From positions 1 through 64,000 of IMG/VR virus record IMGVR_UViG_3300044970_002549: DNA of 64,000 bases; one strand, 5' to 3'. The position numbers were made by a program, and so were the translations under genes. The notes under the pieces are model-generated. The model was not told the origin of the DNA. It ran no database searches and worked only from the letters and a program-made list of their open reading frames with translations. Every line of letters begins with the position of its first letter. The stretch's first letter is position 1. This document shows, piece after piece, positions 15,644 through 22,889 of the stretch. The DNA is from a virus.

Positions 15644-15844
15644 CTACTCCTTTACTTCACTATCTTCTTCTGGCAGCAACCCGCCAGACGGTACGCTAAA
15701 CCGATACGCCGTCTTGCTGCGAGGCTTATGCTCGGCTCGACACTCTTCACAGACCATGCCGCCAAGCGGATGCCAAACAAGCTCGCCATGCCGAACGTTA
15801 TTCGGGCAGGTGGCTCGACGATCAGTTCCGCGTTTCTTTCTCAT
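15644..15844 (-). CDS. small basic zinc-binding protein, 66 aa
   Basis: The start at 15844 (MRKKRGTDRRATCPNN) overlaps the upstream gene by 23 nt. It has CPNN and VCEECRAEH, a likely split zinc knuckle, and an acidic C-terminus. A longer frame to 15874 lies wholly inside the upstream gene and is less likely. Confidence 0.55.
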   Translation of the reverse strand: MRKKRGTDRRATCPNNVRHGELVWHPLGGMVCEECRAEHKPRSKTAYRFSVPSGGLLPEEDSEVKE

Positions 15845-16061
15845 ACTTCTCCATCTCTTCAATGATGCCGTCAATCATTCGGTCTCCGGCTTCACGTGCC
15901 TCGGCGGCAATCTCCTGATACGAGCTGTCAATGAAGTGCTCTGCCTGAGCTGGCGTCCAATCAGGCCTGCGCCTCAGAATGTCAGCAGATGTCCACTTTA
16001 CGACAACGGAGATAATTTGAAACTCTTCCTGTACCTCCTCGTTTGACATTTCTGGGCTCAT
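15822..16061 (-). CDS. hypothetical helical protein, 79 aa
   Basis: The ATG at 16061 overlaps the upstream stop as ATGA. Most of the chain is helical and acidic (EEVQEEFQIISVVV, AQAEHFIDSSYQEIAAEARE, IDGIIEEMEKYEKE). No family is recognised. Confidence 0.58.
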   Translation of the reverse strand: MSPEMSNEEVQEEFQIISVVVKWTSADILRRRPDWTPAQAEHFIDSSYQEIAAEAREAGDRMIDGIIEEMEKYEKETRN

Positions 16062-16315
16062 TGGAAGTCCTGCCAGAATTTCCGGCAAGAGTCTGCCAAT
16101 CCACATGTACCAGCATCATGCTGCACTGGGGTGGACACCCAGCTACCACAATCCTCGCACGACTCACCGCACTCAGACATATCGTCCGTTGTGAAGATCG
16201 GCATGACCTGATTGTCCTCCCGGTCGCGTACCTTCTCGTCAAGCTTTTTGAACCGGACCTGTGCGCACGATACGCAGTGGATTCCTGCTTCGTAGGTGTA
16301 CCCGATAATTTCCAT
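16058..16315 (-). CDS. zinc-ribbon protein, 85 aa
   Basis: It has IHCVSCAQVRFKKLDE and CGESCEDCGSW, then CGLADSC. The pattern suggests two metal sites. GGGGG lies before the ATG. It is coupled to the following gene by a 4-nt overlap. Confidence 0.6.
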   Translation of the reverse strand: MEIIGYTYEAGIHCVSCAQVRFKKLDEKVRDREDNQVMPIFTTDDMSECGESCEDCGSWVSTPVQHDAGTCGLADSCRKFWQDFQ

Positions 16316-16379
16316 TACTACCCCCTACTATGTGCGGGACATTCCCGCCAATGCAGCATACGATGCTCGTATGAGATTG

Positions 16380-16712
16380 TCAACCGACTTTCTCTGCGAC
16401 CTGCATCTGCCTAATCTGCTCCCTCTTAAAAGGGATTTGATAGTGCTCTTCGGTGTATGGCTCGTGACGGCCCGCAAGGTACGCCCGCATCCCATTAGCC
16501 AACTCTTTCTTACTGGTATAGCCAAGATGCGGGAGGACGTCCCTCACCCCACCCCCCTCGGTAATAATCTGAACAAGCTTCTGGCCGCCATACGCGCCCA
16601 TCAGGTAGTAGGTCCCAAGTTCTGGATATACCCGACGGAGGTCTGGGTCACCAGTATGATTAAGCAACCTGATAAGCTGGTCAAGTTCTTCCTTCTTAAC
16701 GGTTGTTGCCAT
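16380..16712 (-). CDS. hypothetical protein, 110 aa
   Basis: The ATG at 16712 follows AGGAG inside the upstream gene's end. The protein has EELDQLIRLLNHTGDPDLRR, YYLMGAYGGQKLVQIITEGG and MRAYLAGRHEPYTEEHYQIP. The last part resembles small-phage HTH-like folds but is not diagnostic. Confidence 0.58.
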   Translation of the reverse strand: MATTVKKEELDQLIRLLNHTGDPDLRRVYPELGTYYLMGAYGGQKLVQIITEGGGVRDVLPHLGYTSKKELANGMRAYLAGRHEPYTEEHYQIPFKREQIRQMQVAEKVG

Positions 16713-16869
16713 TGAGATACTCCTTCTCTCTTTGTGCCACACATGCGTCACATAGGGGCACGGCCTTATGGTCATCCCCCACCCATACGGCACGGGCTGC
16801 ATCGGGGCAGTCGGTGCACGGCTTCACCGTCTCGGGCGGGGTATCTTTACGCAGAACGAGCGGCGGCAT
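16696..16869 (-). CDS. small zinc-knuckle protein, 57 aa
   Basis: The ATG at 16869 starts MPPLVLRKDTPPETVKPC. Cysteines fall as CTDC and CDAC, spaced like a zinc ribbon. It overlaps both neighbours by 17 to 23 nt. Confidence 0.55.
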   Translation of the reverse strand: MPPLVLRKDTPPETVKPCTDCPDAARAVWVGDDHKAVPLCDACVAQREKEYLNGNNR

Positions 16870-17050
16870 CTTCGGCCCTCCTGCGCTTTTCATATTCGAG
16901 CTTTCTGTTTCTCTGCTCTGGCGTCAGAGGCTTTCTCGGGGATCGAGAGTCAATCTCGCACGCAATGCACTTGAGGCTCCCGTCCGTCCGGTAAAACTCT
17001 TGGTCTGACGGCCAGCTTTTCTGGCAGACCCTACATACCTTCCTTGCCAT
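16847..17050 (-). CDS. zinc-ribbon protein, HNH-leader-like
   Basis: The ATG at 17050 lies after GGAAGGAG. CRVCQKSWPSDQEFYRTDG then LKCIACEIDSRSPRKPL reads like the CxxC module that phages often carry alone. The tail is strongly charged (RKLEYEKRRRAEDAA). Its own promoter and hairpin lie directly upstream. Confidence 0.68.
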   Translation of the reverse strand: MARKVCRVCQKSWPSDQEFYRTDGSLKCIACEIDSRSPRKPLTPEQRNRKLEYEKRRRAEDAAARSA

Positions 17051-17068
17051 ATACACTCCTTCCTTGGT

Positions 17069-17136
17069 GCAGGGTAGCGGAGTACCGCCAGCTACCCTGC
17101 GGAGATGATATTAGGCCATAAGAATCATGCTGTCAA
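17069..17136 (-). promoter_or_regulatory. strong promoter with 10-bp leader hairpin
   Basis: On the minus strand TTGACA (17136-17131), 17 nt, TAATAT (17113-17108). The leader then holds GCAGGGTAGC-12 nt-GCTACCCTGC (17100-17069), just before GGAAGGAG. The -35 overlaps the end of the upstream gene. This is the best consensus promoter on the minus strand. Confidence 0.75.
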
Positions 17137-17774
17137 TCTTTGGCTTGCGGCTCGTAGTTCCAGGCATCCTCATCTCCAAGCTTCCACCTTCCCGCCTCAA
17201 CGGAAAATTCCTTGGTGCTCACCTTGAAGTCGGGCATCTTCGGATTCTTTGCCACCAGTGCCTCATCCTCCCAGAGAACGCGGTTATTCGGTTGGGCTCC
17301 AAACTGACCATTGTCCAATCTAATAAAGTTGTATGACTTATGCTCTGCAGGCAAGCGCGCCCAGTTCGCATCAATCTCATTCGGGTCGCTATGCACCATG
17401 TCTACGGTAAATAGGTAGTGGCCATGATTCCACTTTCCGGACTGGGTTCTAAACTTACAACGCATGCCCTTCAGTACTGCCTTCTCAATTACTGCAAGCT
17501 GAGTAGAGTTCGCATCCCAGAGCTGCAAGTCTCCAAGGGGCAGGTCAGGGCTAGGGGTCTCCGGCCTCCACACATAGGCGCTGATAGGTAGCTTGTCGTA
17601 GAGCGCACCGTACTCTGGTAGGAACGCCTCAATGTAGAGGGCGCGATGGCGGATTGCCTTGACCGTAACCCAGTAGGCAGGAGTAAACTCCCCGTGCCCA
17701 TCCTGCAAGTCCCGCAGGTACTCCTTGCGTACATAGCAGGAGATCGGCGGAATGTTGGCGATTGCATAAGACAT
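17133..17774 (-). CDS. conserved phage protein of unknown function, 213 aa
   Basis: It begins MSYAIANIPPISCYVRKEYL. Other marked segments are GHGEFTPAYWVTVKAIRHRA, LPEYGALYDKLPISAYVWRP, GHYLFTVDMVHSD and HKSYNFIRLDNGQFGAQPNN. I recall the same string of motifs in uncultured freshwater and marine phage proteins without a function. GGGG-rich sequence precedes the ATG. It is first in the minus-strand operon that faces the control region. Confidence 0.75.
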   Translation of the reverse strand: MSYAIANIPPISCYVRKEYLRDLQDGHGEFTPAYWVTVKAIRHRALYIEAFLPEYGALYDKLPISAYVWRPETPSPDLPLGDLQLWDANSTQLAVIEKAVLKGMRCKFRTQSGKWNHGHYLFTVDMVHSDPNEIDANWARLPAEHKSYNFIRLDNGQFGAQPNNRVLWEDEALVAKNPKMPDFKVSTKEFSVEAGRWKLGDEDAWNYEPQAKD

Positions 17775-18238
17775 GACTCACCCCTTTCGTGCTGAAGATT
17801 ACCATAAACTATCCCGCCAGGAAGCCTCGGGCTCGGCCCGAAGACTCGTGAGAGGCTGAGTCGTGAGACGAGGGTTCCGGTGCCGTGAGGCAGGCGCCGT
17901 ACAAGCACCCTAGAGAAAGAAAGAAACCAAGAGAGAGCAGTAGAGACCAATACATTCGATCATGGGTGGCTCATGTCTGCGTTGGGGACGTGCTTACTCT
18001 TTCTTCTTTTTTCTATTTCTCTCTGCCTCTATCCATCCTTCTGTCACCTCCGGGCGTGACCCCGGGGATATGACCAGCTATGACCAGCGGTGGTTATTTC
18101 TTTTGCTTATTATCGTATGGGAGGGAAATGTGTTAAGGGATCGTAAAAGATGATACTGGGGTGGTGGTTTTTTTGATGGTCGGACGCTTGACGGACACGG
18201 ACACCGTTTTAACCTCACCTCAAAACCCATCAATACCC

Positions 18239-18358
18239 ACATATCCACACTTCTCTGAGTTTGTTAAGAAATCACCACAACCCCTAAAAACCCCAGTTAT
18301 TCGAGTTATTCATCCCAGTTATTCCGGCCAGTTATTCAAGGGTTATTACGATGTTATT
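18239..18358. other. iteron-like AT-rich block, candidate replication origin
   Basis: Six GTTATT hexamers start at 18296, 18305, 18318, 18331, 18342 and 18353, so spacings are 9, 13, 13, 11 and 11. Three of them are within CAGTTATTC. ATATCCACA at 18241 differs from the DnaA box TTATCCACA at one base. The block lies between divergent operons, as phage origins often do. Function is inferred from architecture alone. Confidence 0.45.
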
Positions 18359-18395
18359 AAGGCTCCTTAACATGGCACTGTCCGTGCGCACAGAC

Positions 18396-18433
18396 ACCCC
18401 CTACCCTAACCCCCCTCCCCCTGCCATACCCCG
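18396..18433 (+). repeat. C-rich spacer element, first copy
   Basis: Runs of C4 to C6 separated by 1-4 bases (GACACCCCCTACCC and on). It matches the spacer elements of the 28-35 kb region and lies just before the first plus-strand promoter. Confidence 0.5.
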
Positions 18434-18450
18434 GGGGAGTATGTGGCCAC

Positions 18451-18517
18451 TTGACGATGTGATACCTAGGCCTTATGGTGGTGCTGCGCCACTTGGCGTG
18501 TAGTAGTAGGAGGGCGT
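18451..18517 (+). promoter_or_regulatory. promoter with ACTT-loop leader hairpin
   Basis: TTGACG, 17 nt, TATGGT (18474-18479). The leader has GCGCC-ACTT-GGCGT, then TAGTAGTAGGAGGG before ATG 18518. The string TTGACRATGTGATACC is shared with the promoter at 26115. Confidence 0.75.
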
Positions 18518-18613
18518 ATGACCCAATGCGTAGAGTGCGGAAGGGTGTTCGACCTAGCTAATGATGCCGATGCGAGCGAATGGTTCGCCGGCCATGATTG
18601 CGAGGTGGAGTAG
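18518..18613 (+). CDS. 31-aa zinc-knuckle peptide
   Basis: It starts MTQCVECGRVFDLANDADAS after AGGAGGG. One CxxC pair plus GHDC could bind zinc. It is first in a chain of short genes and is followed after 1 nt by the next start. Confidence 0.6.
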   Translation: MTQCVECGRVFDLANDADASEWFAGHDCEVE

Positions 18614-18614
18614 T

Positions 18615-18776
18615 ATGGCCAACCCAGAGGACGCGGACTATAAGCCGTGCGGAAACTGCGGCGACGAGTGGAGTGAGACCCTAGAACATAGTGGTCAGCC
18701 GCTCTGCGAGAAGTGCTATAACACTTGGAAGTGCGGCTGTATAACCGGCTGTGAAAGCTGTAGGGAGGATGAGTAG
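18615..18776 (+). CDS. zinc-ribbon protein, 53 aa
   Basis: MANPEDADYKPCGNCGDEW, then CEKCYNTWKCGCITGCESC. Eight cysteines in pairs suggest two zinc sites. Stop and start are joined as TAGTATG with the upstream gene. Confidence 0.62.
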   Translation: MANPEDADYKPCGNCGDEWSETLEHSGQPLCEKCYNTWKCGCITGCESCREDE

Positions 18777-18777
18777 T

Positions 18778-19059
18778 ATGGAAGGAGTAGACATGGCAAC
18801 CGGAGAACGCTATAGCAATGGGCTGCTCGAGGGGTTCCTCTTCGGGCGAGGTCAACTGGCAATGGGGTACATCTTGGAGCATGTGTCGGGAAATGCCACG
18901 CTTCCCAAGCCGCAGCTCGCGGCATGGGAGGAGGTTGTGGCCTACGCAAGCGACGCGCTTTCGGAGTACCAAGAGAACGGAGACTCAGAGCGGGTCAAGG
19001 AACTCACGGGCTTGATGATAGATGCGACAGACCGCGCCATCTCGTTCCGCAAGGCGTAG
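18778..19059 (+). CDS. hypothetical protein, 93 aa
   Basis: It is joined to the upstream stop by the same TAGTATG junction as the preceding pair. An alternative ATG at 18793 has a better AAGGAG site. The body is helical (GFLFGRGQLAMGYILEHVSG, AAWEEVVAYASDALSEY, ELTGLMIDATDRAIS). No family is recognised. Confidence 0.6.
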   Translation: MEGVDMATGERYSNGLLEGFLFGRGQLAMGYILEHVSGNATLPKPQLAAWEEVVAYASDALSEYQENGDSERVKELTGLMIDATDRAISFRKA

Positions 19060-19100
19060 TTTCGCGTTGTGGTATCATACGGCAATAGGAAGGGGTATGT

Positions 19101-19157
19101 ATGGGTGGCTTTTGGTTTTGGGTTTTGTTTCTCATTGTGGCAGGATGGTTTTTTTAG
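19101..19157 (+). CDS. 18-aa hydrophobic peptide
   Basis: MGGFWFWVLFLIVAGWFF, a single membrane span. It starts after AAGGGG and its stop merges with the ribosome site of the next gene. A competing frame from 19097 would give a less hydrophobic 25-residue peptide. It may be a leader or a real peptide. Confidence 0.4.
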   Translation: MGGFWFWVLFLIVAGWFF

Positions 19158-19166
19158 GAGGGTACG

Positions 19167-19448
19167 ATGAATAGACCATGGACTTCAGAGCAGCACGCAA
19201 CATGGATCAAGGAGCGTCAACAGCTTGGTGGCTTGGCTGCCGAGTCGCACTACATCAACACTGAGATGATTGAGCCGTTGATTGGCGCAACCATCGTTGA
19301 TGCGTGGCTTGAGGTTAATACCGATACCGAGATGCTTGTTCCGGTATTTAAGGTCAAGCACGCAAGCGGCAGGACATTCGTCTTTGGCGTATGGTCTGAC
19401 GATGAGCAGAATGGTGGCGGCAGGATTCTGTTCGCCGACATAGACTAG
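19167..19448 (+). CDS. hypothetical protein, 93 aa
   Basis: TAGGAGGG precedes the ATG. Parts are WTSEQHATWIKERQQLGG, IGATIVDAWLEVNTDTEMLV and FVFGVWSDDEQNGGGRILF. The second half is a beta meander with an acidic turn. No family is recognised. Confidence 0.65.
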   Translation: MNRPWTSEQHATWIKERQQLGGLAAESHYINTEMIEPLIGATIVDAWLEVNTDTEMLVPVFKVKHASGRTFVFGVWSDDEQNGGGRILFADID

Positions 19449-19456
19449 GAGGCGTC

Positions 19457-19651
19457 ATGAAGTATACGGTAAAGGTTCAGTACCCGCTCTATCTCGATGT
19501 TGAGATTGAAGCGGACAGCGTACCGGAAGCTCGTGCCGAGGCCATGAAGATTGCTGAGGCCACACCGATTAAGGAGTGGGACGCCTATTCAGTCCCAGAA
19601 GTATTTGAGACGGAGTGGACAGACGAGAGTGGTCTGAACACCGTCATTTAG
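19457..19651 (+). CDS. hypothetical protein, 64 aa
   Basis: MKYTVKVQYPLYLDVEIEAD, then SVPEARAEAMKIAEATPIKE. This strand-helix pattern occurs in small phage proteins. Ribosome site is AGGAGG. Confidence 0.65.
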   Translation: MKYTVKVQYPLYLDVEIEADSVPEARAEAMKIAEATPIKEWDAYSVPEVFETEWTDESGLNTVI

Positions 19652-19659
19652 GAGGGGTC

Positions 19660-19881
19660 ATGGGAAACACTACTCGACGACTCAGGAAGGACGCAAGAAA
19701 GTCGGCGAAGGCCAGGGGCCATCAGCTCGGCAAGTTCAGTCCTCTCTCTGGCTCAGGATGGAACATCAGTTCTTATTCATTGTGCGTTGTGTGTGGTCGT
19801 GAGGCTTCAGTTTCCCCCACACCCCCACCGAACGGCATTGACATCTCCGGTGAGGCCGTAGCTCTCAACTGCGGTGATTGA
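19660..19881 (+). CDS. hypothetical basic protein with CxxC, 73 aa
   Basis: Basic start (TTRRLRKDARKSAKARGHQL), then SLCVVCGREASVS and a terminal cysteine. The ribosome site is AGGAGGGG. The promoter of the next unit overlaps its stop codon. Confidence 0.6.
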   Translation: MGNTTRRLRKDARKSAKARGHQLGKFSPLSGSGWNISSYSLCVVCGREASVSPTPPPNGIDISGEAVALNCGD

Positions 19882-19946
19882 CAGGATGATACTTACATAC
19901 TAGGATGGCATAGCGGGGACTTCCCGCGTAGTAGTAGGAGGAAGTG
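19878..19946 (+). promoter_or_regulatory. promoter with leader hairpin
   Basis: TTGACA, 17 nt, TAGGAT (19901-19906). The leader hairpin is GCGGG-gactt-CCCGC, followed by GTAGTAGGAGG. Confidence 0.8.
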
Positions 19947-20495
19947 ATGGAAGTCATCGAGAATGGTCAGTATCGCGCACGCATCGAGTACGACGAAGGC
20001 TACGACTTGGACATGATGGGTGACCGCATGGGCAAGTTCTACACCGGCAATAAGGCGGCCGCCCACGGCTTCCCTTCGGATGTCGTTCTCTACCCGAATA
20101 GCGACAACACCTACGAGTTCGATAAGAGTGAGTTCGCGTATTGCGCTCCAGTGTACGGACTCTCCCACTCTGGCCTGAGCATTAGCCTTGGTTCGTTTAA
20201 TGACCCTTGGGACTCGGCGATGATTGGGTTCTATGCTGTTAGCGCGTCCGAAGCTGAGGCGTGGTTTGGCAAGGACTATGTGATTGGTCAGGTCGAAGCG
20301 CAAGCGGAGGCCGAGGTCAAGGAGATGGATTCAGCGATTCGCGGCGATGTCTACTATGTGGTCATCGAGAAGAAGTCGGATTGCGGCGCGAAGGGTCATC
20401 CTGATTGGGAGTTGGCTGAGTCGTGCGGCGGGTTCATCGGATACAAGTATGCGTTGGCCGAGGCCGAGTCCATGCTTGCGGTTCACGCATCATGA
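19947..20495 (+). CDS. hypothetical protein, 182 aa
   Basis: The start is ATG 19947 behind AGGAGG. Segments include YDLDMMGDRMGKFYTGNKAA, LSHSGLSISLGSFNDPWDSA and KSDCGAKGHPDWELAESCGG. The middle (STxDVGxFNDPWDSGxVGF-like) resembles phage proteins of unknown role. Acidic overall. Confidence 0.65.
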   Translation: MEVIENGQYRARIEYDEGYDLDMMGDRMGKFYTGNKAAAHGFPSDVVLYPNSDNTYEFDKSEFAYCAPVYGLSHSGLSISLGSFNDPWDSAMIGFYAVSASEAEAWFGKDYVIGQVEAQAEAEVKEMDSAIRGDVYYVVIEKKSDCGAKGHPDWELAESCGGFIGYKYALAEAESMLAVHAS

Positions 20496-20761
20496 GCGGC
20501 CAGTTGGATGCGTGCTTTGCCTGTAAGGATGTTCTGTTCTACCCAGACGAGAAGGTCATCGGGACTTGGAACGGCGAGCCGAACACGCGCTTTGATGTTC
20601 TGGACTTTGATGAGCATAGCGGTGCGTACGAAGCTAGCCAAGAGATTCCGGACGACTATCTCGTCTATTGCCTGAACTGCGCGCCGTGCGAGTGCGGAGA
20701 ACATGCGGCCTTCGCGCCACACCGAGCCGCGGAGATTGACAAGCAGAACAATACCCCCTAG
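20492..20761 (+). CDS. zinc-binding hypothetical protein, 89 aa
   Basis: It starts in the upstream stop (TCATGA). CFACKDVLFYPDEKV and YCLNCAPCECGEHA give a four- to six-cysteine metal site. No family is recognised. Confidence 0.62.
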   Translation: MSGQLDACFACKDVLFYPDEKVIGTWNGEPNTRFDVLDFDEHSGAYEASQEIPDDYLVYCLNCAPCECGEHAAFAPHRAAEIDKQNNTP

Positions 20762-20803
20762 CATCATAGATGCCGCACTTGCGGTACATAGCAGGAGGAA
20801 GTG
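20736..20803 (+). promoter_or_regulatory. promoter with ACTT-loop leader hairpin
   Basis: TTGACA, 17 nt, TAGCAT (20759-20764), set inside the end of the upstream gene. The leader has CCGC-ACTT-GCGG, then AGCAGGAGG. Confidence 0.7.
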
Positions 20804-21199
20804 ATGACGAACAAGTGGGAACTGATTCACGACGAGGAGCTATCTCCAGACAGGACGCTTGCGGTGTTCTTTTCGCGGTACGACAACGGAGACCCGAAGA
20901 TTCTCTTTGAGTCGAATGTCCAAGGACTTCGCATTCGGTACTACTCTTCCGCGCAGGATGTCATCAACGACGAGTGTCCGCTTGCCGACATCTGCTATGG
21001 CGAGAACAGCCTTCGGTGGGAGGCCGCAGAGCAGGATGCGTTCATGGACGAGGTTGCCAAATACATCCCTGTTCATGGGCCAATGAAATGCTCTCACGAA
21101 GGAATCTCATGCGAAGAACGATTCCATGAGGCGCAGGTTGCTCTTGGCAATGAAGAGCGCGACGACTGCGAGTCGTGCCATAAGCTCGTGGAGGCCTGA
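20804..21199 (+). CDS. hypothetical protein, 131 aa
   Basis: MTNKWELIHDEELSPDRTLA and FFSRYDNGDPKILFESNVQG form a beta-rich start. Cysteines occur at ECPLADICYG, KCSHEGISC and DCESCH. Metal binding is possible. The stop overlaps the next ATG. Confidence 0.62.
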   Translation: MTNKWELIHDEELSPDRTLAVFFSRYDNGDPKILFESNVQGLRIRYYSSAQDVINDECPLADICYGENSLRWEAAEQDAFMDEVAKYIPVHGPMKCSHEGISCEERFHEAQVALGNEERDDCESCHKLVEA

Positions 21200-21372
21200 T
21201 GACGAAGCCATACATGGTCGTCTTGAGAATAGAGATTGACGAATCGTACGACCACCCACTAGACTGGGATTGGGCAAGCCTGCTAGACTTGCCGAGCAGC
21301 GGAGGGGTTCAGGTACTCGTTGCTCAAGAAATCACTGACCTGAACGACAAGGAGGAATCGAACGATGCCTAA
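21199..21372 (+). CDS. hypothetical protein, 57 aa
   Basis: ATG at 21199 shares an A with the upstream TGA. The sequence MVVLRIEIDESYDHPLDWDW and ASLLDLPSSGGVQVLVAQEI suggests a small alpha/beta fold. Its end overlaps the next gene by 8 nt and carries that gene's ribosome site. Confidence 0.6.
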   Translation: MTKPYMVVLRIEIDESYDHPLDWDWASLLDLPSSGGVQVLVAQEITDLNDKEESNDA

Positions 21373-22150
21373 CTGGTGCGTGAACAAACTCTCAATCACC
21401 GGCAACGCGAATGACATCAACGCTCTAGTAAAGAAGGTTGATGCCGACGGAGAGGTGTTCTCCTTCGCTGCGATTGTCCCTACGCCAGATAGCAGCTTCT
21501 ACGCAATCAACGAAGGGCAGAATGACTTCCAGTGCGGTTGTAAGTCCCAGTGGCACGAAACTACACCTGCGATTGGTGAGCCGCTTACTGATGGATGGAT
21601 TCCTGCGAAGGGTGAGCATCGAGTCAATGGTAAGGCGATTCCCCGCGTAGAGAATGGTTCCAAGAGCCTGAAGGCCGGGTTTGACCTTGACCTAGCAGGA
21701 GGCGTAGAGGTTTGTCCCGACCATCTGCTTGAGAGGAATAGCCGACACCCTGACTGGTGGTACAACTGGAATGTCGCGCACTGGGGTACAAAGTGGGGAG
21801 CCGGCGAGCCTCGCATTCATCGGTACAAGGACACACACATCTCCTATGACTTTGATACCGCATGGGCTCCGCCTGTTCCAGTCATCGAAGCGTTGGCCGA
21901 GCAGTTCCCTACGCTCTCCTTTGAGTTTGCGTTCTGCGAGGGCGGGATGGGGTTCGCGGGTCGCGCAATCTACACTGGCGGCACGCTGCTGTCGGAGGAA
22001 GAATACGACGATGGCGGGAGCCTCCCTGATGACGCATACATCCTTGAGGATGATGGCTCGCGCTCCTATCAGCGAGACTATGAGAAGGTTCCGCCGTCGG
22101 CGTATGAGCGATTCTGCGAAGAAGAGTTTGGTGGAGTAGTAGGGGGTTGA
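21365..22150 (+). CDS. YubB-like ferredoxin-fold protein (DUF1281 family)
   Basis: This 261-residue protein starts MPNWCVNKLSITGN, the hallmark of the DUF1281/YubB family. NWNVAHWGTKWGAGEP, SYDFDTAWAPPVPVIEALAE and YTGGTLLSEEEYDD follow in family order. Such proteins occur on plasmids and phages; their role is unknown. A central segment at about 55-110 (cysteine-containing, GKAIPRVENGS) is longer than usual. AGGAGG precedes the ATG. Confidence 0.85.
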   Translation: MPNWCVNKLSITGNANDINALVKKVDADGEVFSFAAIVPTPDSSFYAINEGQNDFQCGCKSQWHETTPAIGEPLTDGWIPAKGEHRVNGKAIPRVENGSKSLKAGFDLDLAGGVEVCPDHLLERNSRHPDWWYNWNVAHWGTKWGAGEPRIHRYKDTHISYDFDTAWAPPVPVIEALAEQFPTLSFEFAFCEGGMGFAGRAIYTGGTLLSEEEYDDGGSLPDDAYILEDDGSRSYQRDYEKVPPSAYERFCEEEFGGVVGG

Positions 22151-22512
22151 TGATGGAAGCAGCGTTCAGGGATTACATTGACGGCAACACCATTGACGAG
22201 ATTACAGGAGCAGGGGAGGACTTCGTGTATAGCGAGGTCTACCCCAAGCTCGAAGGCGTACTAGGGCGCAACGCGCTCTATGAAGCCCTCTGTGGCTCAA
22301 TGGAAGGCTTTGAGGACGAGTCGCTCGACATCTTCATGAATGGTGATGCGTTTCGTTCGCATGAGCGACACGGCAATGTTGTGCTTGGTTGGGTCGAAGG
22401 AATGCGCGGCGCGAATGTCGCCATCTTCGGCTACAACGAGGCCGCAATCGAATACATGGATGAGCTGCGGAAGTCAGCAGAAGAAGAGGGCATTACCTAC
22501 TTCGAGGACTAG
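22150..22512 (+). CDS. hypothetical protein, 120 aa
   Basis: The start overlaps the upstream stop (TGATGATG, two possible ATGs). Acidic alpha/beta protein with EDFVYSEVYPKLEGVLGRNA and VLGWVEGMRGANVAIFGYNE. It converges by 4 nt on a minus-strand gene. Confidence 0.6.
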   Translation: MMEAAFRDYIDGNTIDEITGAGEDFVYSEVYPKLEGVLGRNALYEALCGSMEGFEDESLDIFMNGDAFRSHERHGNVVLGWVEGMRGANVAIFGYNEAAIEYMDELRKSAEEEGITYFED

Positions 22513-22760
22513 TTCGATAGTTCGTTGTTCGGGTAAATCTCCGGCATCTCGTCTGGGTCTGGCGACTCGAATCCTTCTGGCGTGTTGATCCAACGCACGC
22601 TGAACTCGAATCTTTCCGAATCCGCGTCGTGCTTCTCTGCGTCCCGACCTATGGCCGTGAGTGCCTCAATTGGAGTCAGGGCGATGTCGTAGAACCCGGC
22701 ACTCGAAGTAATGTGCCAAGTATCAGGTTGTCCAGGACGATACACAACGAAGTATTCCAT
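22509..22760 (-). CDS. hypothetical protein on the opposite strand, 83 aa
   Basis: MEYFVVYRPGQPDTWHITSS and YDIALTPIEALTAIGRDAEK, ending with an acidic Pro-rich tail. It is the only minus-strand gene supported between 18.5 and 35 kb. A longer start at 22796 is possible. GGGGGAC lies before the chosen ATG. Confidence is lower because the promoter is unclear. Confidence 0.5.
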   Translation of the reverse strand: MEYFVVYRPGQPDTWHITSSAGFYDIALTPIEALTAIGRDAEKHDADSERFEFSVRWINTPEGFESPDPDEMPEIYPNNELSN

Positions 22761-22813
22761 TCGAGGATTGTCCCCCGCGCCCCCAATCAGTACCATAGGC
22801 CGTTGATCTGCTG

Positions 22814-22889
22814 TTGACGCAATGATCGTGATGGCTTACAATCGTAGTACGAGCTGGGCGTTTCCCAGTTGGTAGCAGTAAGGAATAAC
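22814..22889 (+). promoter_or_regulatory. promoter with leader hairpin
   Basis: TTGACG, 17 nt, TACAAT (22837-22842). The leader hairpin is CTGGG-cgttt-CCCAG, then a weak GTAAGGA site. Confidence 0.75.

Larger units (their letters stand above)
17775..18517. other. noncoding divergent control region
   Basis: No gene is supported in these 743 bases; frames here are low-complexity. Notable parts are: inverted and direct repeats at 17821-17895 (three copies of a CGTGAG core, arms AGCCTC/GAGGCT and GACTC/GAGTC); a pyrimidine-rich tract at 17996-18050; a perfect tandem TATGACCAGC at 18069-18088; the iteron-like block at 18239-18358; and a C-rich element at 18396-18433 before the first plus promoter. 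Confidence 0.65.

Noticed and set aside
17962-18370. Two overlapping plus-strand frames (64 and 69 residues) in the control region
   Set aside because: They are low-complexity (Phe/Ser and Pro/Tyr runs), lack ribosome sites and cross the repeat blocks.
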